Shown: positions 26,830 to 36,902 of the stretch, piece by piece
Layout of the letters: the number at the start of each line of letters is the position of its first letter
Numbering within the stretch: the first letter of the stretch is position 1
Source of the DNA: Arthrobacter antioxidans
GTDB taxonomy: Bacteria; Actinomycetota; Actinomycetes; Actinomycetales; Micrococcaceae
NCBI RefSeq assembly: GCF_023100725.1
Contig: NZ_CP095501.1
Location: 1,488,001-1,552,000 of the forward strand
Length of the DNA stretch: 64,000 nucleotides
Direction of reading: 5' to 3'
The notes under the pieces: generated by a model
What the model was told of the DNA's origin: nothing
What the model saw: the letters and a program-made list of their open reading frames with translations, nothing else
The model's database searches: none
Position numbers and translations under genes: made by a program

Positions 26830-27225
26830 CTATTCGTGGACGGGCTCGCCGGTCACGCGGTGGTCGGCGTGGTTCATGCCCTCGAGGATCAGCCGGGACA
26901 GGTGTCCGTCCACGATGCTGTAGATGACGTTGCGCGCATCCCTCCGCGTGGACACCAGGCCTGAGAGCCTGAGTTTGGCCAGATGCTGGCTCACGGCGGT
27001 CCGGCTCGCCCCGGTGGCCGCGACGAGGCTTCCGACGTCAGCGGGCCCGCGGGTAAGGATCCACAGGAGGTGCAGGCGGGTGGGATCGGAGAGCATGCGG
27101 AAGGTCGCAGCGCCGGCCTCGAGACGCTCGGCGTCCGGCTCCACCGGGTGGACGAGGCTCGGTCGGCCGGGTGGGCGCCTGCCCGGGATGGCAGGCTCCA
27201 GGGGGTCGGGGGAGTGTCCGTTCAT
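26830..27225 (-). CDS. ArsR/SmtB family metal-sensing repressor
   Basis: A 131-aa winged-helix regulator (a GTG 9 nt upstream would give 134 aa). The helix-turn-helix is LVAATGASRTAVSQHLAKLRLSGLV. The C-terminal helix carries D-x-H-x10-H-x2-H (DGHLSRLILEGMNHADH), the alpha-5 site of zinc/nickel/cobalt sensors such as CzrA, SmtB and NmtR. The CVC arsenic site of alpha-3 is absent. It lies 43 nt downstream of an MFS gene on the same strand. It should derepress that transporter when a divalent metal binds. Metal identity cannot be read from the sequence. Confidence 0.9.
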   Translation of the reverse strand: MNGHSPDPLEPAIPGRRPPGRPSLVHPVEPDAERLEAGAATFRMLSDPTRLHLLWILTRGPADVGSLVAATGASRTAVSQHLAKLRLSGLVSTRRDARNVIYSIVDGHLSRLILEGMNHADHRVTGEPVHE

Positions 27226-27268
27226 GCCGACCACGTCCCTTTCGTCCCCTGCCCGTACGGCGATGCAC

Positions 27269-28561
27269 CTAACCTACCGTCCGTTGCCCGCGCGCCGGGC
27301 CGCTCGTGGACCCGCCCGGCGTCGTGGCGTTGCTGTCTCCCGCCCCGGCCGACGGCCACACCAGGACGCCGACGACGGTGCCGGCGAGCGCGAGTCCCGC
27401 GAGGGCGAGGGCGGCCGCCGTCTGGCCCGCGGCCGCGCCCACCCAGCCGGCGACGGGGTAGGTGAGCATGAAGCAGGCGTGGGACAGGGAGAACTGGGCG
27501 GTGAAGAGGGAGCTCCGGGTGCTGTCGGTGGCCACGCGGCGCAGCAGCCGTGAGGACGGGGTGCTGATCATGGAGGTGCCGATGCCGAGGGCGGCCCACA
27601 GGCCGAGCATGACCGCCCATGGACTGCCCGTGAGGGGCACAGTGCCCTGCTGGGTGAGGGCGAGGAAGGCTGCGGCCGGCAGTCCCACCGTCAGGACCGC
27701 CGCGCCGATGAGCATGAACGTCCGGTCGGGCGTGCGCTCCAGGGCCCGGGGTGCGATGAACGCGACGAGCATGGAGCCCGCACCGTAGGACGCGAGGGCG
27801 ATCGCGACGTCGGTATTGGAGCCGCCGAACAGCTCCCGCACGTAGACGACGGTGTTGACCAGCACGAGGGCCGTGGCGGCCGCGACGACGAGGTCCAGGG
27901 CCAGAAGCCCGCGCAGGGTGGGCTCCCGCAGGAAGATCCGGGTGCCCAGGGTGGTGCGGTGCAGCAGCGACCCCTCCTGCTCCGCCGGCGGGATCACCGA
28001 CAGCCGGGTCGCGAGGACCATGCCCGCGGACACCAGGAAGCCGAGCATCGTTCCCACGAACAGGGTGTGGAAGCTCATCACCGTCAGGAGGGCGGCAGCG
28101 AGCAGCGGGCTGACCAGGGACTCGAGGTCGTAGGCGAGTCGGGAGAGGGACAGCGCCTTCGTGTAGTCCCTCTCCCCGGGCAGCACCACGGGGATGAGCG
28201 CCTGGAAGGCCGGGGTGAAGGTCGCCGAGGCGGACTGCAGGACGAACACCAGGACGTAGATCTGCCACACCTGGTCGATGAACGGCAGGCTCAACGCGAT
28301 CGCGGCGCGCACCAGATCCGCGCCCACCAGGACGCCCTTGCGGGGCAGGCGCTCGACCAGCGCCGCCATGACGGGTGCCACGAACACGTAGGCCACCATC
28401 TTGATCGTCAGGGCCGTGCCCAGGACGGCGCCCGCCCGACCGCCCGCGAGATCGAAGGCCAGCAGGCCCAGCGCCACGGTGAGCAGTCCCGTCCCCAGCA
28501 GGGCGACGACCTGGGCGGTGAACAGCTTCCGGTACGCGGGACGGCGTAGGACAGACAGCAT
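27269..28561 (-). CDS. MFS transporter, probable divalent-metal efflux (NreB-like)
   Basis: A 430-aa 12-helix MFS protein. The N-terminus (RRPAYRKLFTAQVVALLGTGL) resembles the nickel-resistance NreB-like branch of the MFS. A cytoplasmic Arg/Lys loop (VERLPRKGVLVGADLVRAA) follows helix 2. The start chosen at 28561 begins at that motif; an ATG 63 nt further upstream would add a Cys-rich tail that lies over a probable operator. No strong Shine-Dalgarno is seen at either. The gene leads a two-gene operon with the ArsR-type sensor, which is the main argument for metal efflux. Confidence 0.78.
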   Translation of the reverse strand: MLSVLRRPAYRKLFTAQVVALLGTGLLTVALGLLAFDLAGGRAGAVLGTALTIKMVAYVFVAPVMAALVERLPRKGVLVGADLVRAAIALSLPFIDQVWQIYVLVFVLQSASATFTPAFQALIPVVLPGERDYTKALSLSRLAYDLESLVSPLLAAALLTVMSFHTLFVGTMLGFLVSAGMVLATRLSVIPPAEQEGSLLHRTTLGTRIFLREPTLRGLLALDLVVAAATALVLVNTVVYVRELFGGSNTDVAIALASYGAGSMLVAFIAPRALERTPDRTFMLIGAAVLTVGLPAAAFLALTQQGTVPLTGSPWAVMLGLWAALGIGTSMISTPSSRLLRRVATDSTRSSLFTAQFSLSHACFMLTYPVAGWVGAAAGQTAAALALAGLALAGTVVGVLVWPSAGAGDSNATTPGGSTSGPARGQRTVG

Positions 28562-28603
28562 GGGGAGGACCCGTCTCGAGCAGGAACACGTCCGCCCAGT
28601 GTA

Positions 28604-28621
28604 AGTGCACCAGTACGCACT
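28604..28621. promoter_or_regulatory. Possible ArsR operator upstream of the MFS gene
   Basis: Inverted repeat AGTGC-N8-GCACT, 43 nt upstream of the MFS start and in the only intergenic space of the MFS-arsR operon. Position fits an autoregulated metal operator; the arms are short. Confidence 0.35.
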
Positions 28622-28653
28622 CATTCACATGTATTGCAGCACCGTCGATCCGC

Positions 28654-30273
28654 TCAACCCGCCGGGGCCAGGTCCCGGCGGCGCATGAGACCCAGCGCCA
28701 GCGCGCCACCCGCCGCCACGGCCGCGATCAGCCACCACAGGCCCTTCACGTCGATGCCGTCGCTCGTGACCGTCGGAGTGACGCCCATCGGCGACAACTC
28801 GACGACCCAGTCCGGGAAGCCGAACAGCGGCCCGAACAGGCCGAGCATCATGCTGACCAGCACGAGCGCCCAGCCGAGCGGGATGGTCAGCCGCGGTGCG
28901 ACGACGAAGATCACCGCCGTGACGACGATGAACACGGAGGCCGCCGCGATCTGCCCTGCGCCGGTGATGACCACATCACCCAGGAGCGCCCAGTCGCCCT
29001 CCCGTGACGCGAGGCCCGCGGCGGCGCCCACCAGTGCCGCCGCGATCACCACGAGGACGCCGACGAAGGCGACGACGACGAAACCCGCGAGCCACCGGAC
29101 GCGGTCCACCGGGGTGCTCAGCACCAGCTCCGCCGTACCGTGTGTCTCCTCCTGGCGTGCCCTGCACACGGTCTGCACCGCGCAGCACGCGGCGAGGATG
29201 CCCAGCATCGTGAAGAAGGCGACGACCGTGCCCTGCTCCATGTCCGTGCCGCCGGAGATCGCGCGGATGATCTGCTCGAGGGCAGGGTTGTCCACCCCGA
29301 TGTCACGGATCACCCCCGACAGGGTGGTCGCCAGGATCCCCGTGACCAGGCCTCCGAAACCCCACCCGATGATCGACGGGCGGGCCAGACGAGCGACGAG
29401 ACCGAGCGGGGTCGACAGCGACGCGGGAGCACCGGGTCTGCCACGCCGTTCGGGGACGAAGCTCCCGCCGAGGTCGCGCACCGCCTGCAGCGCGACCGCG
29501 ACACCCGCCAGGACCATCCCGAGTGCTGTGCACAGCACGATCGGCCCGACGGCGTCGTCGGCGAACGGCCGTGTCTGCTCGCCCCAGCCGAACGGAGACA
29601 GCCAGGTGAGCCACGAGCTCTCCATGCGCTGCAGGTCGTTGCTGGGTGTGCCGATGGCATTGCCGATGCCGGCTGCCAGGAAGGAGAGCATCAGGGCCCA
29701 GACGGCAAGGGAGTTGGCGCCCGACGAGGTCCTCATGAGCTGGGCGGAGACGAGGCCCACCCCGAGGAAGGTCAGCCCCACGGCGCCGGCGCCGAGACCG
29801 GACACGACCGACCCCCGGATGTCGAGTCCGGTGGCCGTCAGCGCGACGGCGCAGAGGGTCGCGAGCACCGCATTGGCGAGGATGCCGTGCGTCAGCGTGG
29901 CCAGGAGGGGCGCCTGGCGGCCGGCCCGGGTGGATGCCACCAGTTCGGCGCGGCCGATCTCCTCGTCGCCGCGCGTGTGCCGCACGGCGAGGAACGAACT
30001 CATGAGGGCCGCGAGGAGCGCCAGGAACGGGAAGATCAGGAAGAGCATGAAGGCGCCCTCGCCGGCGCCTGACGGCAAGCCGCGGAAGAGCAGGATCACG
30101 GGATTGGCCATGACCACCGCCAGGATCGAGGCGCGGGCCTCCTCGGTGCCGTACGCCTGCGCGACGCTCACCTTCGTCAGGTAGGCCAGCAGCGCGGTGC
30201 CGGTCGTCCACAGCAGCAGCTGCACCCCGTCGCGCCGCAACCGTTGGCCGAGGAGCGCCAGCAAGATCGTCAT
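28654..30273 (-). CDS. ABC-2 type exporter permease
   Basis: A 539-aa membrane protein with roughly twelve hydrophobic segments, i.e. a duplicated six-helix ABC-2 permease in one chain, as in the actinobacterial drug/polyketide exporter group. A soluble loop sits near the middle (PERRGRPGAPASL). Its ATG overlaps the stop of the ATPase gene by 4 nt (ATGA), so the two are translationally coupled. Exported substrate unknown. Confidence 0.85.
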   Translation of the reverse strand: MTILLALLGQRLRRDGVQLLLWTTGTALLAYLTKVSVAQAYGTEEARASILAVVMANPVILLFRGLPSGAGEGAFMLFLIFPFLALLAALMSSFLAVRHTRGDEEIGRAELVASTRAGRQAPLLATLTHGILANAVLATLCAVALTATGLDIRGSVVSGLGAGAVGLTFLGVGLVSAQLMRTSSGANSLAVWALMLSFLAAGIGNAIGTPSNDLQRMESSWLTWLSPFGWGEQTRPFADDAVGPIVLCTALGMVLAGVAVALQAVRDLGGSFVPERRGRPGAPASLSTPLGLVARLARPSIIGWGFGGLVTGILATTLSGVIRDIGVDNPALEQIIRAISGGTDMEQGTVVAFFTMLGILAACCAVQTVCRARQEETHGTAELVLSTPVDRVRWLAGFVVVAFVGVLVVIAAALVGAAAGLASREGDWALLGDVVITGAGQIAAASVFIVVTAVIFVVAPRLTIPLGWALVLVSMMLGLFGPLFGFPDWVVELSPMGVTPTVTSDGIDVKGLWWLIAAVAAGGALALGLMRRRDLAPAG

Positions 30274-31235
30274 CGGACCGCTGTCCGGTGCCGCTCGTGA
30301 ACGGTCCCGTCCTGACCGGTCCCGGCGAGGTCGTCACCGTAGTGCCGGAGGAACATCTCCTCCAGCGACGGGGGGTCGATGCGGAGCCCCTCGACGTGCA
30401 GCGCGGCCAGCGCCGGCAGCACCGAGGAGACGCGGTCGCTGTCGACGGTGAACCGGGCCCGTCCGTGCTCCAGCCGCACATCGTGGGCGTCAGGGATGGA
30501 CCCGAGCGGTGCCGCGTCCGCCGCCGCGAACGAGACCTCGGTCCGGGTGAGGTGGCGCAGATCCGCGAGCGTGCCGGACTCCACGACCTTCCCGGCACGC
30601 ACGATGCTCACGACGTCGCAGAGCTGCTCGACCTCGGAGAGGATATGGCTCGAGAGCAGCACGGTGGCGCCACCGTCCCGCACCCGGGTGATCTCGTGCT
30701 GGAACACCATCGCCATCAGGGGGTCGAGGCCGCTGGTCGGCTCGTCGAGGATGTAGAGCTCGGCGGGCACGGCGAAGGCCGCGATCAGCGCCAGCTTCTG
30801 GCGGTTGCCCTTGGAATAGGCCCGGCCCTTCTTGCGCGGGTCGAAGAGGAAGGCGTCCATCAGCCGCTCCCGCTCGAGCCGGTAGCCGCGCTCGTGGCGC
30901 CGGCCGCCCCGCAGGCGGGAGATGAAGTCGATGGTCTCCCCGCCGGAGAGGTTCGGCCAGACATCGACGTCGCCGGGGACGGACGCGATTCGCCGGTGGA
31001 GGGCGGCGGCCTCACGCCAGGGGTCGGCTCCGAACACCTCCACGGTGCCCGAGGTCGCGCGGGCCAGACCGAGCAGGACGCGGATCGTCGTGGACTTCCC
31101 GGCACCGTTGGGACCGAGGAATCCGTGGATCTGGCCCTCTCCGACGTCAAGGTCGAGCCCGTCGAGCGCATGCACCCGACCGTAGTGCTTGGCGAGGTCG
31201 CGGGCCGCGATGACGCTGGCCATGCAGGGGAGCAT
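30270..31235 (-). CDS. ABC transporter ATP-binding protein (drug/lipid exporter type)
   Basis: A 321-aa ATPase: Walker A GPNGAGKSTT near residue 41, a signature of the form YSKGNRQK rather than LSGGQ, Walker B LYILDEPTSGLDP, H-loop SSHILSE, and an extra C-terminal domain of about 90 residues typical of BcrA/DrrA-like exporters. The ATG at 31235 is favoured by AGGAG 8 nt upstream; an internal ATG four codons later lacks one. It drives the permease encoded downstream in the same operon. Confidence 0.9.
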   Translation of the reverse strand: MLPCMASVIAARDLAKHYGRVHALDGLDLDVGEGQIHGFLGPNGAGKSTTIRVLLGLARATSGTVEVFGADPWREAAALHRRIASVPGDVDVWPNLSGGETIDFISRLRGGRRHERGYRLERERLMDAFLFDPRKKGRAYSKGNRQKLALIAAFAVPAELYILDEPTSGLDPLMAMVFQHEITRVRDGGATVLLSSHILSEVEQLCDVVSIVRAGKVVESGTLADLRHLTRTEVSFAAADAAPLGSIPDAHDVRLEHGRARFTVDSDRVSSVLPALAALHVEGLRIDPPSLEEMFLRHYGDDLAGTGQDGTVHERHRTAVR

Positions 31236-31285
31236 ACGCCCGCTCCTGGCCCTTGTGAACGGTCCTCGGGCCCCCCTCGCCTGTC

Positions 31286-33877
31286 CTAGAGCAGCGTGCC
31301 CTGGGCGTCGTCGTCCGGCTGTGCGTCGCGGGCGGGACCGCCCGACGGCGACCCCTCCGGGGCGCCCACCTCCGGCACCGCCGGTCGCGTCGCCTCGACG
31401 AGTCCCACGAGGTTGGGTCCGATGGCGTCGATCTGCTGGGTGAGGGGGACCCCCGAGCCGTCGCGCCGGCCGTGTTCGGTGGGCAGTGCGCGGGCCACGC
31501 CGTTGGCGGACGCGGCACGCGCGGGGCCGTGACCGGCCCAGGCCAGGGAGAGCGTTTCCTCGCCGCGGAGGAAGCGGTGCGCGCGCACGCCGGCGGTGGC
31601 ACGGCCCTTCACCGGATACTCGGAGAACTCGGTGACCTTCGCCGATCCCGCGGCCGTCCCGGGCAGCGCGTCGCCCGCCGCGGCGACCGTCACCACCACA
31701 CCCTGGCCGTCCCCGTGGGACACCGTCCCGAAGTGCAGGACGGCGTCGCCGGGCGAGAGCTTGATGCCGGCCATCCCGCCGGCCGTCCGGCCTTGGGGCC
31801 GCACCACCGAGGCGGGGAACCGCAGGAGCTGGGCCAGGCGGGTGATGAACACGAGGTCGTCGGCGTCGGACGCAGCAGCGATCCCCACGACCCTGTCCTT
31901 CGGCTTGAGCGAGATGACCTCCCAGTCGTCACGGTTCAGCGGGTAGTCGGGCTGCACCCGCTTCACCACGCCCTGCGCCGTGCCGAGGGCGACCACCGCT
32001 CCCAGCGGGGCGAGCCCCACGAGGCTCTCGCCGCGCTCGAGCGTGATGAACTCCGACGACGGCACCCCGCCCGCCAGGTTCGGGACGCCCGCCGTGGGCG
32101 GCAGCGCGGGCATGTCCATGACCTGGAGGCGGATCATCCGTCCCGCCGAGGTCACGGCACCCACCTCGCCGCGCGCCGTGGAGGCGAGGACGGACCGGAA
32201 GGCGTCGTGCTTGATCCGCTGCCCGTCCCCGAAGGGCTGCCGGTCGGAGGTGCGGGCGAGCTGGCCGGACGCCGAGAGCAGCACCCAGCAGGGATCGTCC
32301 GAGATCTCGAGCGGGAGCATCGCCTTCGCACCCTTGGCGGCGGGCGCCGGCAGGGTGGAGCCCTTCAGCGGGGCGGCCGACTCGGACTCCAGCAGCACGG
32401 TGCGCCGGGGGGTGGCGAACTGCTCCGACAGCGCGGCGAGCTCGTCGGACACCAGCGTGCGGAGCCGTTCCTCCGACCCGAGGATGGCCTCCAGCTCCGC
32501 GATCTCGAGGCGGAGCTGGTCCTGCTCCTTCTCGAGCTCGATGCGCGAGTACTTGGTGAGCTGGCGCAGCCGCAGCTCGAGGATGTAGTTCGCCTGGATC
32601 TCGGTCAGGTCGTAGATGGCCATCAGGCGCGTCCGGGCCGCGGAGGACTCGTCCGAGGCACGGATGATCTGGATGACCTCGTCGATGTCCACGATCGCGA
32701 CGAGCAGGCCCTCCACGAGGTGCAGGCGGTCGCGCTTGCGCTGGAGGCGGTAGGAGGTGCGACGGCGGACCACGAGGACCCGGTGGGTGATGTAGACCTG
32801 CAGGAGCTCCAGCAGTCCGAGGGTGCGCGGCTGCCCGTCGACGAGGGCCACGTTGTTGATGCCGAAGGAGTCCTCCATCGGCGTGAAGCGGTACAGCTGC
32901 GCGAGGACGGCGTTCGGGTTGAAGCCGTTCTTCAGTTCGATCACGAGGCGCAGGCCGTGCTTGCGGTCCGTGAGGTCCACGATGTCCGAGATGCCCTGCA
33001 GCTTCTTGGCGGTGACGGCGTCCTTGATCTTCTCGATCACCTTCTCCGGGCCCACGGTGTAGGGGAGCTCGGTGACCACGAGGCCGGTCCGGCGGGCGGA
33101 GAGCTGCTCCACCTTGACCGTGGCGCGGGTCTTGAACGAGCCGCGCCCCGTGGCGTAGGCGTCCCGCACGCCGTCGAGCCCCACGATCTTCCCGCCGCTC
33201 GGGAGATCCGGTCCGGGCACGAAGCGCATCAGGTCCTCGAGGGAGGCCTCGGGGTGCGCGATGAGGTGGCGTGCCGCCGCGACGACCTCGCCGAGGTTGT
33301 GCGGCGGCATGTTCGTCGCCATGCCGACGGCGATGCCGCTGGCGCCGTTGACCAGAAGGTTCGGGAAGGCGGCGGGGAGCACCTCCGGCTGGGTGAGCTG
33401 GTTGTCGTAGTTCGGGACGAAGTCGACGACGTCCTCGTCGAGGTGGTCCGTCATCGTCAGGGCGGGGGCCGCCAGGCGCGCCTCCGTGTACCGGGCGGCC
33501 GCCGGACCGTCGTCGAGCGAGCCGAAGTTGCCGTGCCCGTCGATCAGCGGCAGGCGGAGGGAGAAGTCCTGGGCCATGCGCACCATGGCGTCGTAGATGG
33601 CGCTGTCACCGTGGGGGTGGAGCTTGCCCATCACCTCGCCCACCACGCGGGCGGACTTCACGTGGCCGCGGTCCGGGCGCAGGCCCATGTCGGTCATCAT
33701 GTAGAGGATGCGCCGCTGGACGGGCTTCAGGCCGTCGCGGGCGTCGGGGAGTGCTCGCGAGTAGATCACGGAGTACGCGTACTCCAGGAAGGACTCCTCC
33801 ATCTCGGTTTCGACGTCGATGTCGATGATCTTCTCGGTGAAATCCTCCGGCGGTGCGGAGTTCTGGCGCCTGGCCAT
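31286..33877 (-). CDS. parC: DNA topoisomerase IV subunit A
   Basis: An 863-aa GyrA/ParC family protein. The breakage-reunion domain has the quinolone-determining helix ([15 protein letters not shown], with the drug-interacting Ser intact) and the catalytic Tyr in [11 protein letters not shown] coiled-coil tower and the C-terminal beta-pinwheel follow. The pinwheel lacks a GyrA-box (QRRGGKG), supporting topoisomerase IV (decatenation) over gyrase. The C-terminal tail is Pro/Asp-rich and disordered. Its partner parE is at 14242-16347. A 124-nt gap separates it from a divergent leaderless gene. Confidence 0.92.
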   Translation of the reverse strand: MARRQNSAPPEDFTEKIIDIDVETEMEESFLEYAYSVIYSRALPDARDGLKPVQRRILYMMTDMGLRPDRGHVKSARVVGEVMGKLHPHGDSAIYDAMVRMAQDFSLRLPLIDGHGNFGSLDDGPAAARYTEARLAAPALTMTDHLDEDVVDFVPNYDNQLTQPEVLPAAFPNLLVNGASGIAVGMATNMPPHNLGEVVAAARHLIAHPEASLEDLMRFVPGPDLPSGGKIVGLDGVRDAYATGRGSFKTRATVKVEQLSARRTGLVVTELPYTVGPEKVIEKIKDAVTAKKLQGISDIVDLTDRKHGLRLVIELKNGFNPNAVLAQLYRFTPMEDSFGINNVALVDGQPRTLGLLELLQVYITHRVLVVRRRTSYRLQRKRDRLHLVEGLLVAIVDIDEVIQIIRASDESSAARTRLMAIYDLTEIQANYILELRLRQLTKYSRIELEKEQDQLRLEIAELEAILGSEERLRTLVSDELAALSEQFATPRRTVLLESESAAPLKGSTLPAPAAKGAKAMLPLEISDDPCWVLLSASGQLARTSDRQPFGDGQRIKHDAFRSVLASTARGEVGAVTSAGRMIRLQVMDMPALPPTAGVPNLAGGVPSSEFITLERGESLVGLAPLGAVVALGTAQGVVKRVQPDYPLNRDDWEVISLKPKDRVVGIAAASDADDLVFITRLAQLLRFPASVVRPQGRTAGGMAGIKLSPGDAVLHFGTVSHGDGQGVVVTVAAAGDALPGTAAGSAKVTEFSEYPVKGRATAGVRAHRFLRGEETLSLAWAGHGPARAASANGVARALPTEHGRRDGSGVPLTQQIDAIGPNLVGLVEATRPAVPEVGAPEGSPSGGPARDAQPDDDAQGTLL

Positions 33878-33989
33878 GTGCGTGGCGGTTCCTCAACAAC
33901 TCAGGGGTACGGTTCGGGGTTCTCTGGCGGCATCCGCGACCCGGGGACGGTTCCGACCGCGGTCCCGGCCCGGCCGGGGGGATGCCGAC

Positions 33990-33995
33990 TACCCT
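33990..33995 (+). promoter_or_regulatory. -10 element for a leaderless transcript (GNAT/acyl-CoA synthetase gene)
   Basis: TACCCT lies 6 nt before the ATG at 34002; no Shine-Dalgarno is present. Confidence 0.5.
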
Positions 33996-34001
33996 GAGTC
34001 T

Positions 34002-36842
34002 ATGGTGGCAGACGGACAATACCCCGAATACTGGGAAGCTGATGTCGTCCTGCGCGACGGCGGGACGGCCCACCTGCGGCCCATCTCACCCTCCGACGCC
34101 GACGCCGTCCAGGCGTTCCACGTCCGCCAGTCGCAGAACTCGATCTACCTGCGGTTCTTCACCTACAAGGCCAGGCTCAGCACCAAGGAGCTCCGGCGCT
34201 TCACCGAGGTGGACCACCGCGACCGCGTCGCGTTCGTGATCACGCGGGGCGGCGACATCATCGGGATCGGCCGCTACGACCGCCTCGACGACCCGCTCGA
34301 GGCCGAGGTGGCCTTCAACGTCTCCGACTACCACCAGGGGCGCGGCGTCGGCTCCATCCTGCTCGAGCACCTCGCCGCCGCCGCCCGCGAGAACGGTATC
34401 CGCCGGTTCTCCGCGGAGGTCCTCCCCGAGAACCGGAAGATGATCACGGTCTTCGCCGAGGCCGGCTACGAGGTGGAGCGGCATTTCGACGACGGCGTGG
34501 TGATGCTCAGCTTCGACATCGACCCCACCCGGCGGTCCCAGGCGGTGATGGAGTCGCGGGAGCACCGCGCGGAGGCGAGGAGCATGGCGGAACTCCTGAC
34601 GCCGTCGTCCGTGGCCGTGATCGGTGCCAGCCGCGAATGGGGGACCGTGGGCTACGCGCTGCTCGACCACCTGGTGGACGGCGGGTTCACCGGGCGCGTG
34701 TACGCCGTCAACCCCGAGGCCTTCGAGCTGCACGGCATGATCTCCCACGCCTCGCTCGCCGAGATCCCGGAACCCGTGGACCTCGCGGTCATCGCCGTGC
34801 CCCAGGACCAGGTGGAGGCCGTCGTCGACGAGTGCGGCCGTGCCGGGGTCAAGGGCCTGCTCGTCGCCACCGCCGGCTACGGGGACGACGACGGCGACGG
34901 CCTCGCACGGCAGCGCGCCCTCGTGCACAAGGCCAGGGCGCAGGGCATGCGCGTGGTCGGGCCGGCGTCGCTCGGCCTCGTGAACACCGACCCCGCGATC
35001 CGGCTCAACGCCTCGATGGCGCCCGGACTGCCGATGCGCGGGGCGCTGTCCCTCTTCAGCCAGTCCGCGGGCCTCGGCGTGCTCCTCTACGCCAGCGCGC
35101 ACCGGCGCGGACTCGGCGTCTCCTCGGTGATCTCCGCCGGGAACCGGGCCGACGTCTCGGGCAACGACGCCATGCAGTTCTGGGAGGACGACCCGACCAC
35201 GCGCGCCGTCGGCCTGTACTTCGAATCGATCGGCAACCCGAGGAAGTTCTCGCGGATCGCCCGCCGCCTGGCCCGGACCAAACCCGTGATCGTCGCGAAG
35301 TCCGACGTCACCGGCCTGCAGCTCCCGCCGGGCCACGCCGTCCGCACCAGCCAGGCACCCCCCGGCGCACTCGACTCCATGCTCCGGCAGTCCGGGGTGA
35401 TGCGCGTCGAGACCACGGAGCAGCTGATGGACATCGCGCAGATCGTGGCGAGCCAGCCCCTGCCCCAGGGCCCGGGCGTGGCGGTGTTCAGCAACTCGTC
35501 CGCCCTCGGCAAGGTGGTGGCCGACGGCGTCGTGTCGCAGGGCATGACGGTCGCGCGGCTGGAGACCGGGCTGCTGCTCGACACGGGGCAGTCCGTCGCC
35601 CTGCCCGCCCTCGCCTCGGCCGTGGCGGACGCACTGCGCGACGACGCCGTGCACACCGCGATCGTCACCACGCTGCCGGCCCGCGGGCTCACCGCGGAGG
35701 CCATGGCCGCATGCCTGCAGCGGTGCGCCGAGACGGCAGGCAAGCCCGTCATCGCGTCCTTCACCGGCATCCTCGACGCCCGGGTCCAGCTCGACGGGCT
35801 CGTGGCCGCGCCGTCGTCCGGCGACGAGCCCGCAACCCCCACCACTCCCGCTGCGCCCGCCGCACCTCCCGAGGCCGATCCCGTCCGGGTGCCCGTCGCC
35901 GCCACCCCCGCCGGCGTCCCGGGCCGGTCCGATGGCGCCGCGGAGTCCGCGGCGGACACCGAGCGCGTGCTGCCCCTGCAGCGCGGGCTGCCCTGCTTCC
36001 CCAGCCCCGGGGCAGCCCTCGCCGCGCTCGGCGCCGTCGTCCGGTACGCGCACTGGCGCTCCCGCGACCACGGGGAGTTCGTGGACCCCGACGGCGTCGA
36101 CGTCGACGCCGCGACGCGGATCCTGGCGGGCGTACGGGCCAGGGTGGCCGACGTCGAACTGACACGGCTCACCGCGGAGGAGAGCGCCGCGCTGATGGGC
36201 TGCTACGGCCTGCACCTCCAGCCGTCCGCCCGCTTCTCCTCCGCAGACGAGGCGGTCGAGGAGGCAGGCCGCCTCGGCTGGCCGGTGGCGCTGAAGACCA
36301 TGGACGAGAACCTGCGCCACCGCCTCGACCTCGGCGGCGTCAGGCTGAACATCGGCGAGGCCGAGTCGCTGCGGCGGAACATCACCCTGATGGAGAAGGT
36401 GCTCGCCCCGTTCGGCAGCTTCGGCATGGAGGTGCAGTCCATGGCTCCCTCGGGCCAGGCATGCAGCCTCCGCGCCATCGAGGATCCGCTCATGGGCCCG
36501 GTCATCTCCTTCGGCCTGGCGGGCGACGCCGTCAACCTGCTCGACGACTGGGCCCACGCCGTCCCGCCCCTCAGCACGGGCGACATCGCGGACCTCGTCC
36601 GCGCGCCGCGCGCGTCCCGCAAGCTCTTCGGCTACCAGGGCCTGCCTCCCGCCGACGTCGCGGCCATCGAGGACCTCGTGGCGCGCGTGGCCCTGCTGAA
36701 GGACAACCACCCGGAGATCGCCCGGCTCGAGTTCAATCCCGTGCTCGTCGCCGCGTCCGGGCTCTCGGTGCTCAGCGCCGCGATCGACGTCGGCAATCCG
36801 CAGCGCCGCACCGACAGCGCACGGCGGGCGATGCGCGACTGA
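34002..36842 (+). CDS. Pat-like protein lysine acetyltransferase: GNAT fused to an acyl-CoA synthetase (NDP-forming)-like domain
   Basis: 946 aa. Order: N-terminal GNAT (1-180; acetyl-CoA loop YHQGRGVGSILLEHL), CoA-binding domain (about 195-290; SVAVIGASREWGTVGY), succinyl-CoA-ligase-like domains (about 290-610), a Pro/Ala linker (about 610-650) and an ATP-grasp domain (C-terminal 230 residues). Pat-type enzymes acetylate lysines of acetyl-CoA synthetase and others; their synthetase half is inactive and regulatory. Here the position of the active-site His (SHTG in true ADP-forming synthetases) reads S450-Q451-A-P, so catalysis as a synthetase is unlikely. GNAT is N-terminal, opposite to Salmonella Pat. 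The ATG is supported by the -10 spacing. Confidence 0.85.
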   Translation: MVADGQYPEYWEADVVLRDGGTAHLRPISPSDADAVQAFHVRQSQNSIYLRFFTYKARLSTKELRRFTEVDHRDRVAFVITRGGDIIGIGRYDRLDDPLEAEVAFNVSDYHQGRGVGSILLEHLAAAARENGIRRFSAEVLPENRKMITVFAEAGYEVERHFDDGVVMLSFDIDPTRRSQAVMESREHRAEARSMAELLTPSSVAVIGASREWGTVGYALLDHLVDGGFTGRVYAVNPEAFELHGMISHASLAEIPEPVDLAVIAVPQDQVEAVVDECGRAGVKGLLVATAGYGDDDGDGLARQRALVHKARAQGMRVVGPASLGLVNTDPAIRLNASMAPGLPMRGALSLFSQSAGLGVLLYASAHRRGLGVSSVISAGNRADVSGNDAMQFWEDDPTTRAVGLYFESIGNPRKFSRIARRLARTKPVIVAKSDVTGLQLPPGHAVRTSQAPPGALDSMLRQSGVMRVETTEQLMDIAQIVASQPLPQGPGVAVFSNSSALGKVVADGVVSQGMTVARLETGLLLDTGQSVALPALASAVADALRDDAVHTAIVTTLPARGLTAEAMAACLQRCAETAGKPVIASFTGILDARVQLDGLVAAPSSGDEPATPTTPAAPAAPPEADPVRVPVAATPAGVPGRSDGAAESAADTERVLPLQRGLPCFPSPGAALAALGAVVRYAHWRSRDHGEFVDPDGVDVDAATRILAGVRARVADVELTRLTAEESAALMGCYGLHLQPSARFSSADEAVEEAGRLGWPVALKTMDENLRHRLDLGGVRLNIGEAESLRRNITLMEKVLAPFGSFGMEVQSMAPSGQACSLRAIEDPLMGPVISFGLAGDAVNLLDDWAHAVPPLSTGDIADLVRAPRASRKLFGYQGLPPADVAAIEDLVARVALLKDNHPEIARLEFNPVLVAASGLSVLSAAIDVGNPQRRTDSARRAMRD

Positions 36843-36890
36843 CGGCACCCGCGTCCGCGGGTTGGTTAGGCGGGAGGCGGGCCGGTGGGG

Positions 36891-36896
36891 GAAACT
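36891..36896 (+). promoter_or_regulatory. Weak -10-like element before DUF5998
   Basis: GAAACT lies 6 nt before the ATG at 36903, matching the leaderless spacing seen elsewhere in the window but with only the key A and T conserved. Confidence 0.3.
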
Positions 36897-36902
36897 GGGC
36901 AT

